The notes beneath the pieces were generated by a model, which saw only the letters and a program-made list of their open reading frames with translations, ran no database searches and had not been told where the DNA came from. A stretch of DNA of 64,000 bases from Myxococcota bacterium (GTDB taxonomy: Bacteria; Myxococcota; UBA727; JABDBI01), in assembly GCA_040387835.1 (NCBI GenBank), contig JAZKCZ010000001.1:325444-389443 (forward strand), in the 5' to 3' direction. Below, piece after piece: positions 16,486-25,500 of this stretch (position 1 is its first letter; each line of letters begins with the position of its first letter). Position numbers and translations under genes: made by a program.

Positions 16486-17916
16486 CTAACCTACCGCCCC
16501 TTCTAAACTAATTCCTAATAATTTCTGCGCTTCAACCGCAAACTCCATGGGGAGTTTTCTAAAGACGCTTTTACAAAAGCCATTCACAATCATATTCACA
16601 GCGTCTTCACTCGAAATGCCACGCTGCTTGCAGTAGAAAAGCTGGTCATCGCTAATCTTGGATGTGGTTGCCTCATGCTCCAGCTGCGCCGTGTTATTGC
16701 GTAGGTCCATATAAGGAAAAGTATTGGCTCCGCATTCCTGGCCGAACAACAACGAATCACATTGAGAATAGTTACGCGCTTTGTCTGCGCCCTTTTGGAT
16801 GCGCACCAGCCCTCGATAAGAGTTTTGCGACTTCCCGGCTGAAATGCCCTTGGAAATAATCGTGCTGCTGGTGTTTTTACCAATGTGAATCATCTTGGTG
16901 CCGGTATCAGCCTGTTGATGATGGTTGGTCACGGCCACCGAGTAGAATTCACCAACCGAATCGTCACCCTGCAAAATCACGCTAGGATACTTCCAAGTGA
17001 TGGCGGAGCCGGTTTCGACTTGAGTCCAAGAAATCTTTGAACGCTTGCCTCTGCAGGCGCCCCGTTTGGTCACAAAGTTATAGACACCGCCCTTGCCATT
17101 TTCATCGCCTGGGTACCAGTTTTGAACGGTAGAATACTTAATCTCTGCATTGTCGAGTGCCACCAGCTCAACCACAGCCGCATGCAGCTGATTTTCATCC
17201 CGCATAGGCGCCGTGCAGCCTTCCAAATAGCTCACGTAAGCGCCTTCTTCGGCAACAATTAGCGTTCTTTCGAACTGGCCGGTATTAGCAGAGTTGATTC
17301 TAAAATAAGTCGACAGCTCCATCGGGCAGCGCACGCCTTTAGGCACGTAGCAGAACGAGCCGTCGCTAAACACCGCTGAGTTCAGCGTTGCAAAGTAGTT
17401 ATCGCTAATAGGCACCACGGATCCCAAATATTTTTGAACGAGCTCAGGGTGATTTTTAACCGCATCGGAGAACGAGCCGAAAATAACGCCAGCTTTAGAC
17501 AACCGGTCTTTAAAAGTGGTCGCAACCGATACGCTATCAAAAACCGCATCTACCGCTACATTCGCTAGCTTTTCCTGCTCTCTAATGGGAATGCCAAGCT
17601 TTTGGTAAGTTTTTAGAATTTCGGGATCGAGCTCATCTAGGCTTTTAAGCTGCTTTTTCTGCTTAGGCGCCGAATAGTAGATAATGCTCTGATAGTCGAT
17701 TTTAGGGTAGGAAATATGAGCCCAAGTAGGCTCGTCCTTCAAAGTTAACCAGTGCCGGTAGGCTTTGAGCCGCCACTCTAAAAGCCACTCTGGCTCCTCT
17801 TTTTTTGCCGAAATAAAACGAACCACATCTTCGTTTAACCCTGGTGGCAAGGTATCAGACTCAATATCGGTCACGAAGCCGTATTTGTAGCTATTTTCGG
17901 TAAATTCTTTAATCAT
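16486..17916 (-). CDS. sufB: Fe-S assembly scaffold SufB
   Basis: The 476-residue protein has the usual length and family motifs. These are [40 protein letters not shown], and SRGLV-type [20 protein letters not shown] near the C-terminus. It begins the minus-strand operon sufB-C-D-S-U-T. The 115-bp gap to the divergent gene at 18032 must hold its promoter. I see no convincing -35/-10 pair or IscR/SufR operator there, and no IscR gene lies in the window. Confidence 0.97.
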   Translation of the reverse strand: MIKEFTENSYKYGFVTDIESDTLPPGLNEDVVRFISAKKEEPEWLLEWRLKAYRHWLTLKDEPTWAHISYPKIDYQSIIYYSAPKQKKQLKSLDELDPEILKTYQKLGIPIREQEKLANVAVDAVFDSVSVATTFKDRLSKAGVIFGSFSDAVKNHPELVQKYLGSVVPISDNYFATLNSAVFSDGSFCYVPKGVRCPMELSTYFRINSANTGQFERTLIVAEEGAYVSYLEGCTAPMRDENQLHAAVVELVALDNAEIKYSTVQNWYPGDENGKGGVYNFVTKRGACRGKRSKISWTQVETGSAITWKYPSVILQGDDSVGEFYSVAVTNHHQQADTGTKMIHIGKNTSSTIISKGISAGKSQNSYRGLVRIQKGADKARNYSQCDSLLFGQECGANTFPYMDLRNNTAQLEHEATTSKISDDQLFYCKQRGISSEDAVNMIVNGFCKSVFRKLPMEFAVEAQKLLGISLEGAVG

Positions 17917-18031
17917 GGCTGCTTTAAGCCGAGCTATATCGGTTCAAAAAGCATCCGACAAGGGATTAGGGAGTGTTCTTTCCCTCGGAAAGGCATGGAA
18001 TTCTTGAAGAGCTATATACTAATATGGATTC

Positions 18032-19567
18032 ATGAGAGTTTTATGGCTGTCGGCATTTATCACCTTGATTCAGTGCGCCGGAAGTAAACCTGGCGCAGAC
18101 CAGCCACCTTCGGTCCCCCCCCCACAACCAATTCCAAATACTTCTGTCATTCATTGCGCCCAAGTAACCACGCAGGCGCAATGCAACTATCACGCCTACC
18201 CTGCTTCAAATCCGAAAGAATATTGTGCATGGCAAAATAATCAATGCTCGATGGTTCAAACGTGTGCAGAGATTACCCTTCGAGATCTATGTGATAGTAA
18301 CTGGCCCGCCAGTTTCGGTGGGTGTATTTGGCTGCCAAATAGTGTTGGGGATGGTGGCACGTGCTTTAAAAACACGAGCAACTTATGTTCAGCGCTTACC
18401 GCGGAAGGCACTTGTAAAGGCAACCCTTCTTGCCTTTGGACTGTACCAGAAGGAGAGCCTGGCGTTTGCCAACCGTTATGCTTAGCCCTGACTCCAAGCG
18501 GACAAGATACTTGCGATGATCAAGGCTTCTGTTATTGGAATGGTCAAGCGTGCACCGAGGTCTCGAGCTGCAACAATATAGACACAAATGATGGCAATAA
18601 ATGCGACAATTTCAATAATGAATCAGGGTCTTGCTTTTGGCAAACGGACCCTGGCCCCGCTAGTTGCCAGCTAGTAACCCAATGCAGCGATATACCGGCA
18701 GATAAAGTAGATGCAGAGTGCAGCCATGCCTTTAACAATCAGGGTGTGACCAGTTATTGTGCGCCAGTAGCTGGTCAGTGCACAGGCTTGGACAAGTGCT
18801 CCGCTGCTACCACTTCAGGTACTTGCAGCGCTTTTGAACAGGTTTCGCCCCTCAATTGCCAGTGGGACGTTGCACTCTCAGATTGTGACCCCAAAAATAC
18901 AACCTGCGGTCAAAACATAACCCAGGCTGAATGCGCCGAACCTGCCAATACTGCCCTAGATTGCTATTGGTCCGCTGATAATTCAAAATGTTTGGTTGAA
19001 ACAACGTGCTCTCAAAACCCGGATTCAGCTACCTGTGAGCATTCCCAACTTCAATGTGCTTGGAATCCCGTTTCTAGCCCGGCTCAATGCGCGCCCATCA
19101 ATACACAGTGTGGCCAAAACGCAACTTCCGCAACTTGTACATCAACGAGTTTGCATTCCGAAACCTGCCAATGGGACAGCGCAACAAACCAATGCGTACG
19201 CCTCTGCTCGGGTTACATAACCAAATCAACCTGCAATCAATTCCCTACCCTCTGTGGCTGGGATTACGATAACGGCATATGCGAGCCCGCATTTAAATTT
19301 TGTGGTCAGAATCCTGATGAGGCAACTTGTGACGCATCCAAGTTAATTTGTCGTTGGAATGGTTCAGGCCCGTGCGTGCAAGATAACCGCAGTTGTCAAT
19401 TCGTAGAAGGTTATTGCAGCCAATTTAAAGGTGCAGGTTGTTACGATCAGCATGGCGGTATTTGTAAAGGCGGCGCTCTCGGCGTGCCCTGCACTCATAC
19501 AGATAGTAATCCTTGTTCGCAGCAGTCAAGACAAGACTGTAACCAGCCTTATTGTCAGTGGGAGTAA
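18032..19567 (+). CDS. Exported cysteine-repeat protein, resembling protist surface antigens
   Basis: The 511-residue product has a hydrophobic leader with a poor lipobox (TLIQC, Cys15) and a Pro-rich neck. About twelve to fourteen tandem units of 30-42 residues follow. The common pattern is C-x(5-9)-C, then a stretch to C-x-W, then a fourth C. Examples are CGQNATSATC and CQWDSATNQC. This rhythm, with the CxW motif, resembles surface-antigen repeats of ciliates (PSA type) or other extracellular disulphide modules. The resemblance is by eye. Export and disulphide formation would place it on the cell surface. Its stop lies 2 nt before the giant gene, so the two are very probably one operon. No function is claimed beyond a surface or adhesive role. 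Confidence 0.8.
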   Translation: MRVLWLSAFITLIQCAGSKPGADQPPSVPPPQPIPNTSVIHCAQVTTQAQCNYHAYPASNPKEYCAWQNNQCSMVQTCAEITLRDLCDSNWPASFGGCIWLPNSVGDGGTCFKNTSNLCSALTAEGTCKGNPSCLWTVPEGEPGVCQPLCLALTPSGQDTCDDQGFCYWNGQACTEVSSCNNIDTNDGNKCDNFNNESGSCFWQTDPGPASCQLVTQCSDIPADKVDAECSHAFNNQGVTSYCAPVAGQCTGLDKCSAATTSGTCSAFEQVSPLNCQWDVALSDCDPKNTTCGQNITQAECAEPANTALDCYWSADNSKCLVETTCSQNPDSATCEHSQLQCAWNPVSSPAQCAPINTQCGQNATSATCTSTSLHSETCQWDSATNQCVRLCSGYITKSTCNQFPTLCGWDYDNGICEPAFKFCGQNPDEATCDASKLICRWNGSGPCVQDNRSCQFVEGYCSQFKGAGCYDQHGGICKGGALGVPCTHTDSNPCSQQSRQDCNQPYCQWE

Positions 19568-19569
19568 AT

Positions 19570-22500
19570 ATGACGGATAGATTAGGACCAACGCGTGGCT
19601 CACCGGTTGCGGATAATTTAGCAGAAATAGACCCCGTCATACGAAGGCTCCCCAGCGAATCTGTTTCTGATAGTTTTACCTTGTCCAATGTTGGGCGCCT
19701 GTCTGCTGAACAGTCTATTTCTCTGCTCCAACCACCAGCCCCTGTTTCTTTAGGAAAAAGGCTAATTGGCTATATAAAAAGCAATCTACCTGATTTATCT
19801 TTTCGGACGTTGGGCTTGGGTGCTGGGATTGGCGTAGGCGTATCACAGGTATACAGCGCTGTAGCAACGGGTGCCACATTGGCTGGCGGCATGACCAGTA
19901 TACTTGGGCCCTTGAGCGGTATTCATGCGATTACGGAATCCCTTGCTACCTGGCGCCGACTTTCGACTCTGAAAAACGCGGCTGGCGAACCAATCAAGGT
20001 GCCAGTTCGTGAAAAAGTAGCACGTGTATTTTTTGAAAATTTGGCTCCATGCGTAATTGGTGCGGCTGTAACCACCTTAATGCTAGGAGGAGCCATTGTA
20101 TCGGCTTTTATTACCGGTGGTGCTGCCTCGCCGCTATTGGGTCTAGCCGTTTTAAAGTCGGCTCCTGTTTACCTTGCGACTCAAAGAGTTTGTTCCAAGC
20201 TCGGCCAATTTGCTTGCAACAGAATGTTTGAGGCTAGAGAGCCCTCAGTTTTGGAGAGAACATACCAATCTGTTAAACAGAGGATGTTTCCCAAAGTGCG
20301 CCCAGAATCCGATATTGGTCTCAATGAAGCTGATACCGATTCGATATCCGTTTCTGATTTGGGCTCCGTTGAAGAAAATGTGCGTTCAGGCGTCAGCAAA
20401 GTTTTTGTTGAATCCTTACATCGCCCCGCCGGAATTCCAGATCCGGGCTCGCGTGTTAATAATGCTTGGTATCGCCAAATGCTTGCGGAAGATGAAAAGG
20501 GCGATCCGAATTCTAAAGAAGATGGACAAGATGCATTCAGAGCGATGCCTAGTCATGAACCTTTGCAGTTGCCTTCGAGAGGACTGATGTACCGGAATGT
20601 GGTGGGTGACGGCAATTGTTGGATCACAGCAGCTAACTACGCATTTTTAAGTCATTTTGTGAACAATGCAGACTATCGCGCTGATTTTTTAAGGGCGCAT
20701 AGCACCCCAAGCGATCCTAAAGAAATTAGGTTTTTGAATCTTCTGAAAGAAATGGATGCATATGTCGCTAAAATTGGTGACATTTCTGACAATCAACTGA
20801 TGAGTTTAATTACCTCTCCTGCTTACGTAGGAGTTATTAGAGACTTTACCCGCGACTTGTGCAAGCAACCGCAGCAGGACGCCTATGGAGGTGCAGACGA
20901 ACTTGAGAAATTCTCGGAATATATAAAATTACAACTGCCACACCTTGTTCTTAAGGCAGATAGGCAAAGAGGAGAGGAAAGAATCCTGCCTCAATTACCT
21001 GGAAGTGAACCGCTCGATTGGCCCGTGGCAGAAAAGCAGTTGGTGCTAGTAAGCTCCAGTGGCTCAAACCACCATTATGTCATCTTAGAAACCGAAGAAA
21101 ACAATGAATCCGAATTTAAATCAGCGTTTTCGGGGCGCTCAGCCACGGCTCGATCTTTGGGATCTGACGAAGACTCTGAATCGGCGGTTTCGGGAAGTTC
21201 AGTAACAGCGCGCTCGTCGCAGTCCTCAGGTCGTTTATCCACCTATGACCCAGATGACGACGATGATTCGGAGTCGGCCCTGTCTGAGGGCTTGGAGCCG
21301 GAGCATTATATACAGGTAATAGCCGAGCTTGATGAAGATACCTCCAACGAGATGTGGCATGACACCTATATGGGCCTTGTCTCGAGCTTAGCCGCCGAAG
21401 ATTTAGACCCGCAGACAAAAAGCAAGCTGGCGCAATTGCTTGGTGAATTTAGGGCAAAAAGCGAAAAAATTCATGCCAACAGGGGCAGGAAGCCAATCGT
21501 ACCGCTGAACGAGTTGTTGGACGGCATCAATAGCTATCGTGAATACCTGGAAAGCGATGCTGGCCAAGCAGAAACTCTAGACACATTGCGTAGAAAACGT
21601 AGAGCGATGGCATTTAACCTCGATCAACTTAGACGAGCTCACGCCCAAGTTGAAGGCGTCCATGAAAATGTAGCCGACTTTCAAAAGTTAATCGATTTGC
21701 TGAACACCCGAATTGCGGCTCACACGCGGGCTGAAACCATTGGCTTAGAGGCTGATTTGGAAGATCCGCGTGTAAGGCAGCTGCAGGATTCGGTTGAGGT
21801 CTTAGGAGCTAAATTGAATGCGGCCAAAGATGAGGCCGCAGCTGCAACGCGTAGAGTTTCAGAAGTTCAAGAAGAGCTTTCTAAACAAGCGGCTGCAAAT
21901 GTAGACAATATTCAGGCAGGTGCGCTGTTTGCTGCAACGGCAGTTGCAGCACAGTTTGAGGCAGAGCAGGAAAGACAGCAAGGCTTACTGAGAACAGCCA
22001 AAGAGGCCGAAAGAAATGCGCTGGCGAAAGCAGCTGATTTAACGAAAGAATTACGTGGCGAGATTGGTGAATTACAACAACAGAATGCCCGGCTGGTTAC
22101 ACACTATAGGTCTCGCCTCTCTCAATTAGAAAATAAAAATCAGCAAATATTAAGCGAGAAGCAAAGACAAGTTGAGCGTTTAAAACGAGAGGTTACGGAT
22201 TCAAACACACGAGGCGCAAAGGCCAAACGACGCGCCGATGAAGCGCTCACCCAAGCGCAACAGCAGCATCAGCGACTAAATCGTCAAAGCGCACGAGCGG
22301 AAGCAGTGTTGCGCCAGCAAATCGAAACGCTCGAAGCCAACAGCAGGGAAGCGACTTCTCGTTACGACGCTGCGATTTTTCAAAGAGACCAGGCATTTAA
22401 CTTTGCCTCTCAGACGGTGAGCGATTCAGAAACGCGGTTGCGTTATGACATCGGAGGGCAAGAACTGGCAATGAGAGAAATGTTCGCGAAGTTAGAAGTA

Positions 22501-25500
22501 GGCGCACGAACTGCCATCGAAGCGGATGCGAAAAAAACGCTTTCCGATTTAGCTTCAACAAAGACTGAAATGGAACAGCTGCGTGCCGATTTAGCTAAAG
22601 AGCAGCAGAGCATGCAACAGATGGCGGCCGATAAATTCCAGTTAGGCCTTGCGATGGGCGTTACTATAGCGGTTGGCAGCCAAACCAGAAAAACTCCCGA
22701 AGAAACGATTGAAAGAAATAAGCGTCTTCAAGCGGCTCATGCCCGAATATCAGAATTGGAGATGCAGATACGTCAATTAAGCGATACAAAGTACATGCCG
22801 GCATTGGAAGCGCTTTCTGACGAATACGAAGCGAAGCTGACCACAATGCGAAAACAGCTTCAGAAAGCAGGCGCCGAAATAGATAAAGCAAAAGGACGTG
22901 CCGCTGAACAAGCTACGAAATCAACACTGGCGACTTTAAGAGCACAAGCCCAAAAGAGCGAGGCGGAATTTGCCCGTCTTACCCAGGAATCTGAATCCAT
23001 TCAAAGCTTAATACGGCAGGAAGCAGATACAAAAATTTCCGCCTTGGAAAGCACCATTGACGAACAGTCTCGAACGATAGCCGATTTGCAGCAAGGTTTA
23101 GCTGATGCCCAAAAGGCCGCACCAGCCTTATTCGCCGCTGGCCATGCGTCTGGCGCGACCTCTGCGGCGGTGGAATTCAGCCGGACTGCTCAAGCAGATA
23201 TTGTTAGATCGGTTAATGAAACAGAGCGAGTCGCGCAGAGAATGGCTGCTGCAAGGACACAAGAAATAGAATCCCAGTTGAAAGCGGTGCTGGCTAATCG
23301 GGCCGCTGACAGAGCTCAGCTTGAAACGCAATATAGCGCAAAACTAAGCAATTCCCTTGCTCGGCTAGAGGCAGCTAACAAACAGAAATCGGCAGAATTA
23401 GCTAATCTTCAAGCGCGCTTAGAACAAGCCCAGAAATCCTCCAATAAAGCAGCATTGAAAGATGCCCAAAATGCGGTTGTAGCCGCTGAAGGTAGGCAGC
23501 GTAGCTTGCAGTCGCAAATGCAAAGCGAGATTAATCAGCTTAAGATTAAACTTAGCGATCTGGAAAAACAACGTAATGAAATGGCCGATGCTCTTGAAAA
23601 AGCAGGGAACGATTTAATCGCCAGTAAAGCGTTCTTCAAATGGAAAAACGTTGTTGAAAAGAGAAAATTGGAAACCGCAAAAAAAACGCATGAAGCTGAG
23701 ATCGCGCGATTAAATGCAGAGTTAGCAACGGTTCGTAGCGCTGGATCAAGCCTAGAAACAAACCTTGAGAACCAAATTAGAGAACAACGTGAAGAAACTA
23801 TGGCGGCCTACGCGTCAGGCTTGGCACACGCTGCCACTTTTGTTGACGGCCTGGAAAATGAAACCAGGCAGACCTTAGAAGTCTTGGAAGCCGAAACCCG
23901 ATCGGCGCTGGTGGCAACACGAAATCGCGCTTCGCATAACGTCAGAACTCTGGACTTCTATCGAGATAGTATTCGCCTTCTTCGAATTGATCTTGATAGC
24001 GGTGAGTCAAGACAGCGTTTAGTCACAAATGAATTTATAGAACGTGAAAAAAGTTTTAGAGCCGCCATTCACGAGTTGGCTGAGCGAATAACCCAACTGG
24101 AACTCCAACTGAAAAACAGCACAGGAAACAACAAGGCTCTTAGCGAGCAATTAGCTCAGTCTAAAACGATTGCTGCGGCCGTATTCAGTGAGCTAGAGGG
24201 TTTGGCAAGATCGCATGCACAGAGCAGCTTATTCGCAGAGATGGGCGCAAAGCTTGAAGTTGTGCTTAAGGCTACCGAAGGCGCAGCAAGAGATGCCTTG
24301 GTTCTGGAAGAACAGACAGCGAGCCAGAGCCTATCAACCCAGGCACAGCTGCTATCAGCCACCGCCTCAGAAGAACGATCCCGTCAGGGTATCGAAAACA
24401 GCTTTAACGGGCTGATGATAACGGCCGCTGAAGGATTAGCTAGAGCCCAGAACGTTGAACAAATGACCGCAAGCCTGCAAATGTACGCTGCTCCTCTAGT
24501 TCTTCAGTTACAGGAATTAGCAGCTAGACAGAGAGGCACGGCTTCGGAAATGGAAGCATTCAATCAGCTCAAAACAGCTTGGGATATGTCTATGTCCGAT
24601 GCCCTCGTGAATATGCAATCCCGGGCCGTTGAAGCCGAAGGACCTCAGCGAGCCGAAATCATTGCCGAGGAAATTGCCGTTTTTCAGACCCAGATTGCGG
24701 CGGCATTTGAAGAAGGTGCATCGAGGCAGCAGGTTATCGAAAGCCGACAGCAATTCATTAAGCAGAGCATAGTTGAAGCCACCGAGTCTCTTAATCGGGT
24801 CAAAACCATGCATGAAGCAGAAAGCGCTCTGAAAAAGTTGGCACAAACAAACCTCCTCCAACTTGGAGAGCAGGAGCGACGGGCCGCAATTGGGAGTGCA
24901 GCGCAAGTTAAATTGGACGCCGAATATGCAAACATGCAAGCAGCTATGCAGGCAATGAAATCTAGACTTAATTTGAGCGAACTAGATGCCAATTTAAGAA
25001 ATCATATGGACAGCTTGAAGGAAGCATTTCTCGAGAGCCACGCAGGTAAGGAGCGAGTCGTGACGGAAGATACGGAAGCTGCTCTGGCGCAACTGCAAAA
25101 AATAAAAGAAGAAGCGATCGACCTGGCCATTCAGGAGCTTGCGGATGAAGAAGGAACCAATGCCAGTCATGTGAGCGATGACGAAATGGAGTCCCCCAGG
25201 ATCGAGGCGCCAAAGGAGGATGACGCCAAGTGGATGCCATATGTGGAAGCCGGTGCGGCTTTGCCTCAGTATTTGTTGGCAGAGGCAAAAGCACGATTTT
25301 TAGCTTTGGCAGAAAGAGTTGATATAGATGATACAAAAAAAGCAGAAATCTCAAAGATTGCTGCTGAAAATACTCCCGAATATAGAGATTTGGTTGGTCA
25401 GGCTCTGGAAAATCAAATGCTGTTTGCAGCTGCATTGGGTAAGTTAATACTCAGAACACCTTCCGGTCGTAGTGACGAAATTGATACCGCGGGCCAAATT

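Noticed and set aside
17917-18031. IscR/SufR-type operator or clear promoter between sufB and the Cys-repeat gene
   Set aside because: No convincing -35/-10 pair or operator palindrome is visible; TTGAAG and TATACT are only 5 bp apart.
18032-18080. Lipoprotein signal for the Cys-repeat protein
   Set aside because: The residue before Cys15 is Gln, which is poor for a lipobox; kept only as exported, anchoring unknown.
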